Numbered from the stretch's first letter, positions 1 to 9,376 are shown. The stretch: DNA of 34,922 bases from Acidobacteriota bacterium (GCA_019247455.1 JAFAOW010000047.1:1-34922), one strand, 5' to 3'. Made by a program: numbers and translations. The notes: generated from the letters alone by a model not told the origin.

Positions 1-353
1 AAGAGCTCATGCATCGGGCTGCCGCCGAAAAGGCTCGTGACGTTGAGCTGATTCCCCCCTGTAAAGAAGATAAGGTCGGCACGCTCGATCTTTTCCAGTG
101 ACTTCGGATTGCTCGAGTCCTCGCGGACTGAAACATCGACCATTTCAATGTGACAAATGCTCTTCTTTCGAAAAATACTGTTGTATTTCTCATAGGCACC
201 ATCGACCTGATTTGTTGCGACGGTCATGACCACCATGCGAGCGTCCTTGCGCCGGCCCATCGCGTCAAAGATCAGTTTCAAGACGGGTTTGGCGGCGGTA
301 AGGTCCCCGCCTCCGATCGCGATCAAAGTCGTTCGACTCCCTTGTTCTCTCAT
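1..353 (-). CDS. Cyanophycinase-like peptidase, N-terminal part (cut by window edge)
   Basis: Translating the minus strand from an ATG at 353 gives an open frame of about 117 codons that runs off the left edge. It starts with the segment TTLIAIGGGDL and later has ADLIFFTGGNQL and TSLFGGSP. These are the glycine-rich N-terminal strand and the FFTGG-Q motif of the cyanophycinase family (peptidase S51-like), which cleaves the storage polymer cyanophycin into beta-Asp-Arg dipeptides. The catalytic Ser motif lies outside the window, so activity cannot be judged. The frame is also open upstream to a GTG near 475, but family similarity begins just after the ATG at 353, and no clear ribosome binding site decides the start. 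It is divergent from the next gene. Confidence 0.75.
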   Translation of the reverse strand, partial: MREQGSRTTLIAIGGGDLTAAKPVLKLIFDAMGRRKDARMVVMTVATNQVDGAYEKYNSIFRKKSICHIEMVDVSVREDSSNPKSLEKIERADLIFFTGGNQLNVTSLFGGSPMHEL

Positions 354-527
354 ATGGACAAGGTTGGCACGGGGAAGCCTTTTGATTCTGTAAGTTAGCC
401 TACGAAATAATAATGAACGCAGCGGGTCGACGGTCGCAGGTATAACTTGTTTCCGATTCCGCGCCACTGTATCTTCAATGCTTATTGCCTCTCGGCTTGC
501 GTAGCGCGAGGCCAGGCACGAACACAT

Positions 528-1589
528 TTGCGTAAGTACATCAAATTCATAATTCTTCTCGCCCTTACGGTCTTCCTTTTCTGGTTCTTTGGCCGGAACT
601 TGGATTGGCAGGAGGTTGCTTCGAGCCTTAAGGAAGCGGATCCGTGGCAGCTGCTGCTGGCATCTGCGATCATCTGTCTAGGCTATTTCTTGCGCGCTAT
701 CAGGTGGCAAGTGTTGCTCAAGCCTATAACGGCGTCACGCCTGCGAGATCTATTTGCGACGACTACTGTGGGTTTTACAGCAATCTTTTTGATCGGACGT
801 GCGGGCGAGATCCTTCGTCCGATGTGGCTGCCAATGCTGGATCGAAGGGTGCGGCCGAGTGCAGCAGTTGTAACGATCGGAATGGAGCGCGTCTTTGATC
901 TCGCATCGCTGATCTGCTTCTTTTCGGTAAGTCTTGTGTGGTTCCAGACGCGAGCAGGCCACGAATCCGAATACGCATACATTCGGCTCGTTGGTAACCT
1001 GATGGCTGCCGGAGCGATTGCGTTTATCGTGTTTCTGGTCGTCTATCAGTGGAAGTCGGAACCGATCATCAGCTTTTTCGCGAGGATCACGGATCGCTCT
1101 TTCGTTCCTGCACGCCTCCGGAAGATATTCCTCGGGCTGCTCGAACACTTGGCCACCTCCCTCAAGGTGCTCAAGGACTGGAAGGAGATCTTCTGGGTCT
1201 CCTTTTGGACCATTGGCCTATGGTTTGCGATCTCAGTGCCCACGTGGCTCGTGCTGCGGGCGTTTGGCTTGCCCTTGAGCTTTGTGGACTCGATATTCGT
1301 CATGGGCGTCGCCTCGATGGGGTCTCTGGTGCCGACACCGGGCGGCGCCGCGGGTGCATTCCACGCTGCTACTGCCGGGGCCCTTCTGCTGCTTGGCATT
1401 GCTACAGACAAAGCCGCGGCCGTGTCGATCATTATGCACTTGGTGTATTTTGCCCCCGCGGTAGTTTTCGGTTTATATTACTTTTTCCACGGGGACATTA
1501 GCATCGAGAGATTCCGCAGCCTGCTGTCGAGCGAGAATGCGGAGCGCGAGATAGAATCTGATTCGCCCGATTTCGTCCCTGAAAGCTAA
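528..1589 (+). CDS. Flippase-like / lysylphosphatidylglycerol synthase-type membrane protein
   Basis: This 353-residue integral membrane protein has the layout of the LPG_synthase_TM (UPF0104, flippase-like) family. It has an N-terminal helix, repeated hydrophobic segments, the family-typical Gly-rich stretch [17 protein letters not shown] near residue 265-280, and a final helix before a charged tail. Relatives are the membrane half of MprF and flippase-like proteins of unknown substrate; no cytosolic aminoacyl-transferase domain is present, so a lysyl transfer role is not supported. I chose the TTG at 528 because it places the first transmembrane segment at the N-terminus ([19 protein letters not shown]); an in-frame TTG at 447 adds 27 unconvincing residues. 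The stop codon overlaps the nrdR start in TAATG, so the two are probably co-translated. Confidence 0.8.
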   Translation: MRKYIKFIILLALTVFLFWFFGRNLDWQEVASSLKEADPWQLLLASAIICLGYFLRAIRWQVLLKPITASRLRDLFATTTVGFTAIFLIGRAGEILRPMWLPMLDRRVRPSAAVVTIGMERVFDLASLICFFSVSLVWFQTRAGHESEYAYIRLVGNLMAAGAIAFIVFLVVYQWKSEPIISFFARITDRSFVPARLRKIFLGLLEHLATSLKVLKDWKEIFWVSFWTIGLWFAISVPTWLVLRAFGLPLSFVDSIFVMGVASMGSLVPTPGGAAGAFHAATAGALLLLGIATDKAAAVSIIMHLVYFAPAVVFGLYYFFHGDISIERFRSLLSSENAEREIESDSPDFVPES

Positions 1590-2074
1590 TGCGCTGTCCA
1601 TTCTGCTCACATCTTGAAGATAAGGTCGTCGATTCGCGCGAGGCGAAGGACGGCGATTCCATCCGCCGGCGCCGCGAATGCCTGGAGTGCGGGCGCCGCT
1701 TCACCTCGTATGAGCGCATCGATGAGATCCCGTACATGGTCGTCAAGAAGGATGGGAAGCGGGAGCACTTCTATCGGGACAAGGTGATGTCGGGTTTGCT
1801 TCGAGCGTGCGAGAAGCGGCCTATTTCAACCACGCAGCTCGAGAAGATCGTCGATGAGGTCGAAAAGAACGTTCAGGATTCCCTCGACCGCGAACTCAAC
1901 ACGACCGACATCGGGAAGATCATCATGCGGCGCCTAAAGACTCTCGACAAGGTCGCGTATGTTCGATTTGCGAGCGTCTATCTCGAATTCGCGGACGTTT
2001 CTGAGTTCATGTCAGAACTGAAGAACCTCGTAACAGCCCGCACTGCCGCGGACAAGAAGAAGAAAAAGAAATAG
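1589..2074 (+). CDS. nrdR: Transcriptional repressor NrdR
   Basis: NrdR represses ribonucleotide reductase genes by binding NrdR boxes in response to ATP/dATP. The 161-residue protein has the expected order: an N-terminal zinc ribbon (CPFCSH, then CLECGRRF), then an ATP-cone domain containing [16 protein letters not shown] and ending near residue 140. Length is normal for the family except for a short C-terminal tail ending in six lysines. The ATG shares one base with the stop codon of the preceding flippase-like gene, indicating translational coupling. No ribonucleotide reductase gene is in the window, so its targets lie elsewhere. Confidence 0.97.
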   Translation: MRCPFCSHLEDKVVDSREAKDGDSIRRRRECLECGRRFTSYERIDEIPYMVVKKDGKREHFYRDKVMSGLLRACEKRPISTTQLEKIVDEVEKNVQDSLDRELNTTDIGKIIMRRLKTLDKVAYVRFASVYLEFADVSEFMSELKNLVTARTAADKKKKKK

Positions 2075-2150
2075 CCGTATCTCAGGCACCTTCCTTGCAG
2101 AGTAGCCGGTCGCTACCACTCCCGCTTTCGACTTGCTAACATTAAAGTTT

Positions 2151-4580
2151 ATGGTCGATCTCGACGAATTCCCGGTCGCAATGGCTGAAGCGGAGGCTGT
2201 TGAGCCGATGGTTCAAGTGCCGCCGGTACTCCCCGTGCTCCCATTGCGCGATATCGTTATTTATCCCTTCATGATCGTTCCGCTGTTTGTTTCGCGGGAC
2301 AGATCTATCCGCGGGGTCGAGGAAGCGCTCAACAACGATCGGATGATCCTGCTTGTTTCGCAGAAGGACGTTAACAAGGAGGAGCCTGAGCAAGACGATC
2401 TTTATACGGTCGGTACCGTGGCGATCATAATGCGTATGCTCAAGCTGCCCGACGGACGGATCCGCATTCTTATTCAGGGTCTTTCGCGATGCCGCGTCGA
2501 CAGCGTCACTGGGAGCGGCCAGTACGTAACGGCCTCGGTCACGCCGATCATTGAGCCGATGGGCACTGAGAATTCGCTTGAGGTCGAGGCCCTCGTCCGG
2601 AATGTTCGCAGCTCTATGGACCGTGCGGCGAGCATGGGAAAGAACATTTCCCCAGAGGTCCTAGCTATCATCGCGAACCTCGATGATGCAGGGCGCCTGG
2701 CGGACCTTTCAGCGTCAAACCTCGAACTAAAGGTCGAGGATGCGCAGAGCGTCCTCGACATCGAGGAGCCTATCGCACGTCTTCGACGTGTAAACGACCT
2801 TTTGAGTAAAGAGATCGATGTACTTACCGTACAGCAGGAGATAAATTCACAGGCGCGTGCGGACATCGATCGCTCGCAGCGGGAGTATTTTCTTAGGCAG
2901 CAGCTAAAGGCGATCCAGGGCGAGCTTGGGGAAGGAAACGAGCTTTTCGAGGAGATCGAGCAATATCGCGACAAGATCCTCAAGGCGAAAATGCCCGAAA
3001 CTGCGGAGGAAGAATCGCTTCGCCAACTGAAGAAGCTCGAGCGTATGCATCCTGATACCGCCGAGACCGCCACCTTGCGCAACTGGCTCGATATCATGAC
3101 CGACCTGCCTTGGTCGAATGCGTCTAAAGATAATCTCGACCTGAAAAAGGCTGAACGCATACTCGACCAGGACCATTACGGCCTCGAGCGCGTTAAGGAA
3201 CGCATTGTCGAAGCCCTGGCTGTACGAAAGCTCCGGGAGAAACCGAAAGGCTCGATCCTGTGTCTCGTGGGACCTCCGGGAGTCGGTAAAACCTCGCTTG
3301 GCCGGTCGGTGGCGCGGGCGCTGAATCGAAAATTCGTTCGCTTGAGCCTTGGGGGGCTGCATGACGAGGCAGAGATCCGCGGCCACCGCCGGACATATGT
3401 GGGCGCTATGCCGGGCCGGATCATCCAGGCCATTCAGCAAGCGGGAACCAATAATCCGTTGATCATGCTCGACGAGATCGACAAGGTGGGAGCGGATTTT
3501 CGCGGCGACCCATCGAGTGCATTGCTGGAGGTACTTGACCCCGAGCAAAATTCGACCTTCCGCGATAATTATCTCGGCGTCACATTCGACCTGTCGAACG
3601 TGATGTTCATGACCACCGCGAACATGCTTGACACGATCCAGCCCGCTCTTCGCGATCGCATGGAGACGATAACGCTCTCCGGCTACACGGAAGAAGAGAA
3701 GCTGGAGATCGCCCGTCGCCACCTCATCCCTAAACAGGTGGAGGAGAACGGCCTTGAAATGTCGGACGTGAAGTTCGAGCGGAAAGGCCTTGCGCGCATT
3801 ATCAGCGAATACACACAGGAGGCAGGACTTCGACAGCTCGAGCGCGAGATCGGCAAGGTTTGCCGCAAAGTGGCGAGGAATAAAGCCGAGCTTGACGGCA
3901 GCTTCAAGCCCATGAGAGTAACGGCCGAGAACATCAAGGATTACCTTCGCGTCCCCAGGATTTTTACTGAAGGCGCACTAAAGAAGGACCAGATCGGGAT
4001 CGTAACGGGCCTTGCATGGACGGCCGTGGGGGGCGACATTCTTTTTATCGAAGCTATTAAGACCAGAGGTAAGGGCAAGCTTACCCTTACTGGCCAGCTG
4101 GGCGAAGTAATGCAGGAATCCGCACAGGCCGCTTACTCGTACGCGAAGGCCCGCTCAAGCGAGCTGGGCATAGATGAGAATGTTTTTGAGAACTTCGACC
4201 TGCATATTCATCTGCCGGAGGGGGCCATTCCGAAGGACGGGCCGAGCGCGGGTATCACCATGGCAACGGCCATGGTTTCGGTCCTCTCACAAAGGCCGGT
4301 CCGAAAGGACGTCGCGATGACAGGCGAGATCACATTACGCGGCAACGTCCTGCCTATCGGCGGCGTCAAAGAAAAGCTTCTCGCGGCCCGCCGGGCTAAG
4401 ATCAAGACGGTCATTTTGCCCGAGCCGAATGAACGGGACCTTGAAGATCTGCCGCAGGAAATTCGGGACGATTTAACGTTTATCTTCGTTGAAAATGTGC
4501 GGCAGGTCTTTGACGTCGCACTGAGAGAGAGTAAATTGCCCGCACCCAAACCAAAGGTGAGAGCAAAGACCGCAAAGTAA
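2151..4580 (+). CDS. lon: ATP-dependent protease La (Lon)
   Basis: Cytosolic AAA+ serine protease that degrades misfolded and regulatory proteins. Counting from the ATG at 2151 (809 residues), the Lon N-domain opens with [13 protein letters not shown], the Walker A motif GPPGVGKT starts at residue 374, Walker B is within [11 protein letters not shown], and the protease domain has the catalytic Ser699 in PKDGPSAG with its partner Lys742 in GGVKEK. Length and motifs are those of a complete bacterial LonA. An in-frame TTG at 2133 and ATG at 2181 are alternative starts; none has a convincing Shine-Dalgarno sequence. The gene follows nrdR by about 75 bases on the same strand. Confidence 0.97.
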   Translation: MVDLDEFPVAMAEAEAVEPMVQVPPVLPVLPLRDIVIYPFMIVPLFVSRDRSIRGVEEALNNDRMILLVSQKDVNKEEPEQDDLYTVGTVAIIMRMLKLPDGRIRILIQGLSRCRVDSVTGSGQYVTASVTPIIEPMGTENSLEVEALVRNVRSSMDRAASMGKNISPEVLAIIANLDDAGRLADLSASNLELKVEDAQSVLDIEEPIARLRRVNDLLSKEIDVLTVQQEINSQARADIDRSQREYFLRQQLKAIQGELGEGNELFEEIEQYRDKILKAKMPETAEEESLRQLKKLERMHPDTAETATLRNWLDIMTDLPWSNASKDNLDLKKAERILDQDHYGLERVKERIVEALAVRKLREKPKGSILCLVGPPGVGKTSLGRSVARALNRKFVRLSLGGLHDEAEIRGHRRTYVGAMPGRIIQAIQQAGTNNPLIMLDEIDKVGADFRGDPSSALLEVLDPEQNSTFRDNYLGVTFDLSNVMFMTTANMLDTIQPALRDRMETITLSGYTEEEKLEIARRHLIPKQVEENGLEMSDVKFERKGLARIISEYTQEAGLRQLEREIGKVCRKVARNKAELDGSFKPMRVTAENIKDYLRVPRIFTEGALKKDQIGIVTGLAWTAVGGDILFIEAIKTRGKGKLTLTGQLGEVMQESAQAAYSYAKARSSELGIDENVFENFDLHIHLPEGAIPKDGPSAGITMATAMVSVLSQRPVRKDVAMTGEITLRGNVLPIGGVKEKLLAARRAKIKTVILPEPNERDLEDLPQEIRDDLTFIFVENVRQVFDVALRESKLPAPKPKVRAKTAK

Positions 4581-4582
4581 GG

Positions 4583-4612
4583 CCGGTATTCGACCCGAAT
4601 CCCCTTATTTTA
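4583..4612 (+). terminator. Possible weak terminator after lon
   Basis: Just after the lon stop codon a 5-bp stem, ATTCG (4588-4592) with CGAAT (4596-4600), is flanked by GG and CC and followed by a loose T-rich stretch (CCTTATTTTAT). The stem is short, so this is weak. Confidence 0.25.
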
Positions 4613-4627
4613 TAAAGGTTTCGCCGA

Positions 4628-4656
4628 TTGACACGGCTGTTATGCCGTGATAACGT
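4628..4656 (+). promoter_or_regulatory. Possible sigma70 promoter upstream of the transglycosylase gene
   Basis: A perfect TTGACA (4628-4633) is followed after 17 bases by TAACGT (4651-4656), a poor -10 match. It lies in the 214-base gap between lon and the lytic transglycosylase and points at the latter, leaving a leader of about 130 bases. Only the -35 box is strong. Confidence 0.3.
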
Positions 4657-4794
4657 ATAGAGGTTAATATGCCGCCAAATACGCCCGGCGGCCGCTGCTG
4701 GAACTTTTGCCCATTTGTGGCGTTAGTATATTGAGGCCAAACGTTCTGTTGACTTCCACCGTTTACCCTCAGATCTCGAAATTATTCTGGTTCG

Positions 4795-6597
4795 ATGAAA
4801 GTACTGTTTTATAAACTCCTCACATTTTCAGCTCTGATCATAGTATTTGGCCTTAGCGCGAGCGCTCAGGTCACAAGTTCGCTTTCGAGCAATAATACGA
4901 GCACTCCCGACGTGCAGAGGGCACAGGAGGCCGTTAATAAGGTGCTTCGCGACGCTGGCGTTTCTTTTAACGAGGGCCTCTTGGCATTCGTAGACGGCAA
5001 AAGCTCGATGGCGGGTGAGAAATTCAATAAGTCTGTCGAGGTCTTTCTTTATTCCACACTGAATATTCAGCGGGAGCAGAGGCTTCAAAATTGCTACAAC
5101 CAGCTTATCGAAACCGTTTATCGGATAGAGTTTCCTTCTGACTCGCAGCTCCCGCAGGTGAAGAACTTATCGCAGACGTGCGGGTGGAATCTCGATGCAA
5201 AGCTCTCCGATCAGGTTGCGAGCTTAAGCAAGAGTTCATCGACCAGGCCGGTCGCCGGCGGGATTTCGACTACGACGGTGGCCCAGGGCGGCCCGAACGC
5301 GAATGATTCGCGAATGGGCTTTAACACGCAGGAATTTGAACCTTCGCCGCTTGACGAGCTTTCTAAACTTGAGCTTACTCCGGAAGAGCAGCAGGTCGAT
5401 TCTGACCCGATCGCCCAACAGCAGTACCAGTACATTCAGTACGCGGTTGCGAACAAGTCACTCGGATTTTCCTTCCAGGTACATCCGCTGATACAGCAGT
5501 ACATCAATTACTTCCGGGGCCGCGGACACACGACGATGGAGGTTGGTCTCTATCGCTCGGGTATGTTCATGCGAATGGCCCGCCGAATCTTTAAAGAAGA
5601 GGGTGTGCCGGAGAACGTTGCATGGCTCGGCCAGGTAGAGAGCGTTTGGAAGCCGACCGCCCTTTCGACGGCAGCCGCGTCGGGCCTGTGGCAGTTCATC
5701 CCGGGCACGGGGGCTCGCTACGGCCTTCAGCGGACCGCCTATGTTGACGAGCGAAACAGCTTTGACGAGGCAACTCGTGCTTCGGCTCGTTATCTAAAGT
5801 TCCTTGCAGACCGTTATCACGGTAACTGGGAACTGGCGATGGCCGCCTATAACTCCGGCGAAGGAAATGTGGACCGCGCCGTTAAGCGAGCGGGCGTCGA
5901 GAATTTCTGGCTCGCATTCCCGTATCTGCCGCAGGAAACGCGCAATTACGTTCCGACCATCCTCGCGACCATCCTTATCGCGAATAATCCGAATCAATAT
6001 GGCTTTGGCCATATCCGTCCGGCAGCACCGCTTGTTTATGATCGGGTGCGGGTTCCGGCCTCGACCAACCTCGGCATCATCGCCCAGGCGTCGGATACGA
6101 GCGTTCAATACCTGCGTTACCTGAATCCGGGCCTCCGCACGAATATGACGCCGCCGGAGCCGTATGTTATTAACGTGCCGGCAGGAAAGGGAAATGAGGT
6201 TGTCGCTGTGTTCCGGCGTATCCCAGCCTCAAAACTGAATAATACGAATCTTGCGAATTCATCTAATGGCGAGACCTGGCAAAACATCTCGAATCGCACT
6301 GGAATTTCGGTCGCCGAGTTAATGGCTGCGAATCCGGGTATGCCTGTTCCGAGAGGCAAGGTTTTCGTGCCGGCCATGGGCAACAATGTGATGACTACGA
6401 GCTATGTTCGACCGACGTCCACAGGGGCTTCTGCCGTTGCCCCGGGTGTCAAGGTCGTCAAGGCCCGTGCTGGCGATACTGTCCAGAAGATCGCTGAACG
6501 TGAGAAGATCGACGCTACCGAGTTGGCGAAGTATAACGGCCTCCTGCCAAACTCCGTATTGGGAGCGGGCAGGGAGATCAAGATACCGAGCAGGTAA
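4795..6597 (+). CDS. Membrane-bound/secreted lytic murein transglycosylase with LysM (MltD-like)
   Basis: A 600-residue exported enzyme expected to cleave peptidoglycan glycan strands by the non-hydrolytic lytic transglycosylase reaction. Residues 1-24 form a signal peptide (hydrophobic stretch ending in SASAQ). Residues about 40-230 are a family-variable region. The SLT (GH23) domain spans roughly 255-390, with the catalytic Glu282 in GQVESVWKP, then AASGLWQFIPGTG and AYNSGEGNV. After it come LysM-type modules, with the clearest at the C-terminus (KARAGDTVQKIAEREKID) and a more degenerate one around residues 490-525. The architecture is that of MltD-type enzymes. The ATG at 4795 is directly before the signal peptide. 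The gene is monocistronic, ending at a strong terminator. Confidence 0.93.
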   Translation: MKVLFYKLLTFSALIIVFGLSASAQVTSSLSSNNTSTPDVQRAQEAVNKVLRDAGVSFNEGLLAFVDGKSSMAGEKFNKSVEVFLYSTLNIQREQRLQNCYNQLIETVYRIEFPSDSQLPQVKNLSQTCGWNLDAKLSDQVASLSKSSSTRPVAGGISTTTVAQGGPNANDSRMGFNTQEFEPSPLDELSKLELTPEEQQVDSDPIAQQQYQYIQYAVANKSLGFSFQVHPLIQQYINYFRGRGHTTMEVGLYRSGMFMRMARRIFKEEGVPENVAWLGQVESVWKPTALSTAAASGLWQFIPGTGARYGLQRTAYVDERNSFDEATRASARYLKFLADRYHGNWELAMAAYNSGEGNVDRAVKRAGVENFWLAFPYLPQETRNYVPTILATILIANNPNQYGFGHIRPAAPLVYDRVRVPASTNLGIIAQASDTSVQYLRYLNPGLRTNMTPPEPYVINVPAGKGNEVVAVFRRIPASKLNNTNLANSSNGETWQNISNRTGISVAELMAANPGMPVPRGKVFVPAMGNNVMTTSYVRPTSTGASAVAPGVKVVKARAGDTVQKIAEREKIDATELAKYNGLLPNSVLGAGREIKIPSR

Positions 6598-6622
6598 AAC
6601 GGATACAATATCGAGTTACGAG

Positions 6623-6649
6623 AAGCCGGATCTACTGATCCGGCTTTTT
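6623..6649 (+). terminator. Intrinsic terminator after the transglycosylase gene
   Basis: A perfect 9-bp stem, AAGCCGGAT (6623-6631) with ATCCGGCTT (6638-6646) and a 6-base loop, runs into TTTTTC. It separates the transglycosylase gene from the Rrf2 operon promoter that starts 14 bases later. Confidence 0.9.
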
Positions 6650-6662
6650 CTTTCGGGCAGAG

Positions 6663-6702
6663 TTGACAATTCCTGTATCTGTAACTATACTTGTTACAGA
6701 TA
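6663..6702 (+). promoter_or_regulatory. Near-consensus promoter with palindromic operator for the Rrf2 operon
   Basis: TTGACA (6663-6668), a 17-base spacer and TATACT (6686-6691) form an almost ideal sigma70 promoter. A perfect inverted repeat, TATCTGTAAC (6676-6685) and GTTACAGATA (6693-6702), has 10-bp arms around a 7-base centre and encloses the whole -10 box; its last base is the A of the ATG at 6702. A dimeric repressor bound here would block RNA polymerase directly. The obvious candidate is the Rrf2 protein encoded immediately downstream, since members of this family often autoregulate through such dyads. The expected transcription start is only a few bases before the ATG. Confidence 0.85.
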
Positions 6703-7142
6703 TGGCGGCGAATAGTCAGTTTGCGATGGCATTACATGTACTGACCCTGTTGGCGCATTCGGACGGGAGCAATCTGAAATCCGAAAACATCGCCTGCAGT
6801 GTGAACACCAATGCCGTCGTCATCAGACGCATCTTGAGTCAACTTCGACAGGCTGGACTCGTGGCGTCGCAGACGGGGGCCGCTGGAGGGACCAAACTGG
6901 CCAGGAGCGCGGAGGATATTGCCCTGGTCGATGTTTATCGGGCGGTTTGTTGCGGCGAGGTTTTTGCCCTGCATTCGCGCTCGCCTAATCAAGATTGCCC
7001 GGTCGGAAGAGGGATGGAATCCGTGCTTTGTAATCTTCAAAAACAGATCGATAACAGTGTTGGTGAGACCCTGGCGAAATACACCCTGCGTGACATAACG
7101 CAGATGGTTGATGAGAATCAGCATGAGAGAGTACTTGGATAA
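6702..7142 (+). CDS. Rrf2 family transcriptional regulator
   Basis: A 146-residue winged-helix DNA-binding protein of the Rrf2 family. The N-terminus MAANSQFAMALHVLTLLA is followed by the helix-turn-helix (VNTNAVVIRRILSQLRQAGL) and the wing region GAAGGTKLA. The sensory part carries CC near residues 94-95 and Cys in NQDCPVGRG and again in SVLCN. The spacing does not fit the three-Cys iron-sulfur ligand set of IscR or NsrR; the CPVG motif is typical of the cluster-free YwnA-like group, some of which sense oxidants or electrophiles through thiols. The ATG at 6702 is chosen because the promoter occupies the DNA upstream. It heads a tightly packed operon of redox-type genes and probably controls it. 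Confidence 0.92.
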   Translation: MAANSQFAMALHVLTLLAHSDGSNLKSENIACSVNTNAVVIRRILSQLRQAGLVASQTGAAGGTKLARSAEDIALVDVYRAVCCGEVFALHSRSPNQDCPVGRGMESVLCNLQKQIDNSVGETLAKYTLRDITQMVDENQHERVLG

Positions 7143-7734
7143 CTCGATGACATACAGCGAATACGTTTCGCTGATCGACGCATTGCTGGCGGAGGGCAAG
7201 ACGACCGGACCAAACCAGTCGGAATCGATGGTCCATTACGGCCGCCTCAATCGCCAGCGAATGGCGAGGCTGGAGAAGACCCTTGTTCTGGACGAAGATG
7301 TTCGCCGGACGATTGGTGGAATAGATCGCTCTCAGGTCTGGCTCGTCATTACCGAAGGTTGGTGCGGCGATGCCGCGCAGAATATTCCCGCGATAGAAAC
7401 GACCTCAGCCGAAAGTGATCTCATTAAGACTCGTTATGTTCTTCGCGATGAAAATCTCGGCCTTATGGATCAGTATCTCACCGGAGGGGCGCGCTCGATA
7501 CCGAAGCTCATTGCGCTGGATGCAGAAACGCTGGAAGTGCTTTTCACCTGGGGGGCGAGGCCTAGAGAGGCGCAGGAGATCTTCAAACAGCGCAAAGCGG
7601 CGGGGGTGGAGAAAGCTCTCATCAGTGAGGAACTTCAGCGCTGGTACAACGCGGATCGGGGCGTTTCCGTGCAGAGGGAACTTGCGGCTCTGGCCGCGGG
7701 AAATAGTGTGCGGGCGGCCGCCGGGAATAGTTGA
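7123..7734 (+). CDS. Thioredoxin-family protein with a single active-site Cys
   Basis: About 203 residues. The N-terminal part has the conserved block LAEGKTTGPNQSE and LNRQRMARL of the Thioredoxin_9-like family. The thioredoxin fold follows, with the active-site strand VWLVITEGWCGDAAQ and the cis-proline region ARSIPKLIAL. The active site is C-G-D-A, so the second Cys of the usual CxxC is missing; a dithiol disulfide exchange is therefore not expected, and a monothiol or peroxidase-like role is possible. The start is uncertain among ATGs at 7111, 7123 and 7147; all but the last overlap the end of the Rrf2 gene. The stop overlaps the next start in TGATG, showing operon organisation. Confidence 0.85.
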   Translation: MREYLDNSMTYSEYVSLIDALLAEGKTTGPNQSESMVHYGRLNRQRMARLEKTLVLDEDVRRTIGGIDRSQVWLVITEGWCGDAAQNIPAIETTSAESDLIKTRYVLRDENLGLMDQYLTGGARSIPKLIALDAETLEVLFTWGARPREAQEIFKQRKAAGVEKALISEELQRWYNADRGVSVQRELAALAAGNSVRAAAGNS

Positions 7735-8741
7735 TGAGGGCATTTGAGATACAGGAATTCGGCATCGATAAGCTCGCAGAGGTTGAGCGGCCGATGCCGG
7801 AATGCGGGCTCGGTCAGGTGCTCGTCAAGATGCGCGCGGCTTCGCTGAACTTCCGCGATGTAATGGTGGTCAGCGGGACATACAATCCGCGAATGAGACT
7901 TCCTGCCGTGCCGCTCTCAGATGGAGCTGGTGAGATCGTCGAAGTTGGCTCGGATGTAACCAGATGGAAGATCGGAGACCGGGTATGTTCGATGGTGATT
8001 CCCGGTTGGATCGACGGCGAGCCCACTTCTGAGTCGGCAAAGACGGCAATTGCTGCAGGCAGGGCCGATGGTGTGCTGCAGGAATATCGCGCGTTCGATC
8101 AAGAAGCCCTGGTCATAGCGCCTCAGCACCTGTCGTATGAGGAGGCTTCAACGCTGCCGTGCGCGGCGGTCACGGCCTGGAACGCCTTAACGGTTTCGGG
8201 GAAGGTTAAACCGGGCGAAACGGTGCTCACTCTTGGCACCGGCGGCGTTTCGATATTTGCCATTCAGTTTGCAAAGCTTTTTGGCGCTCGGGTGATAACG
8301 ACGTCGAGCAGTGATGACAAACTATCACGTGCCGCGGGCCTCGGCGCGGATGAGACGATCAATTACCGTACGACGCCGGATTGGGACAAGACGGTTCTTG
8401 ATCTGACTGACGGCGTTGGAGTTGATCATATAATTGAAGTCGGTGGAACTGGGACGCTGGCGCGATCTGTAACAGCGGTGCGTGTGGGAGGCCACATCGC
8501 TCTGATTGGAGCATTGGATACACAAGGAGAATTTAACCCGATCCCAGTTTTCATGAAGGCGATAAGGATGCAGGGGATCTTTATAGGTTCGCGGAAGATG
8601 TTCGAGGATATGAACGCCAAGATCGCAGAGAGCGACCTTCGGCCGGTTGTTGACAAGACGTTTGCATTTGATGAGGCGCGTCAGGCATTGGGCCACATGG
8701 CGGCCGGAAACCATTTTGGAAAGATAGTGATAACGATATGA
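7734..8741 (+). CDS. Zinc-independent MDR alcohol dehydrogenase / quinone oxidoreductase-like protein
   Basis: A 335-residue medium-chain dehydrogenase/reductase. The catalytic GroES-like domain begins MRAFEIQEFG and contains ASLNFRDVMVVSGTY and LSDGAGEIVEVG. The Rossmann domain has the nucleotide-binding signature LTLGTGGVSIFAIQFAK at about residues 163-179, followed by ARVITTSSSDDK, a loop that suits NADP(H). The Cys ligands of the structural zinc lobe are absent, which places it with the quinone-reductase-like members. Substrate is unknown; reduction of electrophilic carbonyls or quinones fits the neighbours. The ATG at 7734 overlaps the previous stop (TGATG), and its own stop overlaps the next ATG. 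Confidence 0.88.
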   Translation: MRAFEIQEFGIDKLAEVERPMPECGLGQVLVKMRAASLNFRDVMVVSGTYNPRMRLPAVPLSDGAGEIVEVGSDVTRWKIGDRVCSMVIPGWIDGEPTSESAKTAIAAGRADGVLQEYRAFDQEALVIAPQHLSYEEASTLPCAAVTAWNALTVSGKVKPGETVLTLGTGGVSIFAIQFAKLFGARVITTSSSDDKLSRAAGLGADETINYRTTPDWDKTVLDLTDGVGVDHIIEVGGTGTLARSVTAVRVGGHIALIGALDTQGEFNPIPVFMKAIRMQGIFIGSRKMFEDMNAKIAESDLRPVVDKTFAFDEARQALGHMAAGNHFGKIVITI

Positions 8742-9376
8742 AGATCGGATTTATTGGAGCGGGCGGTGTTGCACAGACCCTCGCCGCGGGTTATCTGGCG
8801 AAAGGGTACCAGGTGATGCTCGGCACGCGAGATGTGTCGAAGCTGGCCGCGTGGCTGGACGCCGACGGAAGAGGCGCTCAAGCGGGAAGCTTTGCGGAGG
8901 CCGGGAAGTTTGGTGACGTTGTATTTTTGAGTGTACCCGCAGGCGCGATAGAAGCCGCCGTTCAGGCCGCCGGAAAGTCGGATCTGGGTTCAAAGGTCGT
9001 GATCGATCTCACGAACCCGATGGACTTCTCGCAAGGCGTCCCCCCGAAATTTACGGCGACCATAGGGAACTCACTCGGGGAAAAGGTGCAGAAGCTGCTT
9101 CCTGATGCCAAAGTGGTCAAGGCCTTTAATTCGATCGGTGTGGCGGTGATGACCGATCCGGTGTTCGATGGCGAGGCTGCAACACATTTCATTGCGGGTA
9201 ACGACGACGGGGCAAAGGCAGAAGCGACGAAGCTGATCGAGGAATTCGGCTGGGATGTGGTTGATGTCGGGGGTATCGACCAGTCGTTCTTTCTCGAGGC
9301 ACTCGCATCGCTGTGGGTGAACTATGCGTTCAAAACAAACCATTGGACTCAAGCTTTTAAGCTGTTGAAAAGGTGA
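8738..9376 (+). CDS. NADPH-dependent F420 reductase-like / NADP oxidoreductase
   Basis: A 212-residue Rossmann protein of the F420_oxidored (PF03807) type. The dinucleotide-binding motif MKIGFIGAGGVAQTLA opens the protein, VMLGTRDVSK supplies the 2'-phosphate-contacting region, VVFLSVPAGAIEA and VVIDLTNPMDF follow, and KVVKAFNSIG is the conserved central motif. Many bacterial members do not use F420; the real acceptor is unknown. It overlaps the preceding MDR gene by four bases (ATGA), making it the last gene of the Rrf2 operon before a short gap to trxA. Together the genes look like a small electrophile or redox response set. Confidence 0.88.
   Translation: MKIGFIGAGGVAQTLAAGYLAKGYQVMLGTRDVSKLAAWLDADGRGAQAGSFAEAGKFGDVVFLSVPAGAIEAAVQAAGKSDLGSKVVIDLTNPMDFSQGVPPKFTATIGNSLGEKVQKLLPDAKVVKAFNSIGVAVMTDPVFDGEAATHFIAGNDDGAKAEATKLIEEFGWDVVDVGGIDQSFFLEALASLWVNYAFKTNHWTQAFKLLKR

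Noticed and set aside
4749-4790. Second promoter just before the transglycosylase gene (TTGACT at 4749)
   Set aside because: No acceptable -10 box at 16-18 bases downstream.
6663-6701. TTG at 6663 as start of the Rrf2 gene
   Set aside because: This TTG is the beginning of the -35 box; family similarity begins at the ATG at 6702.
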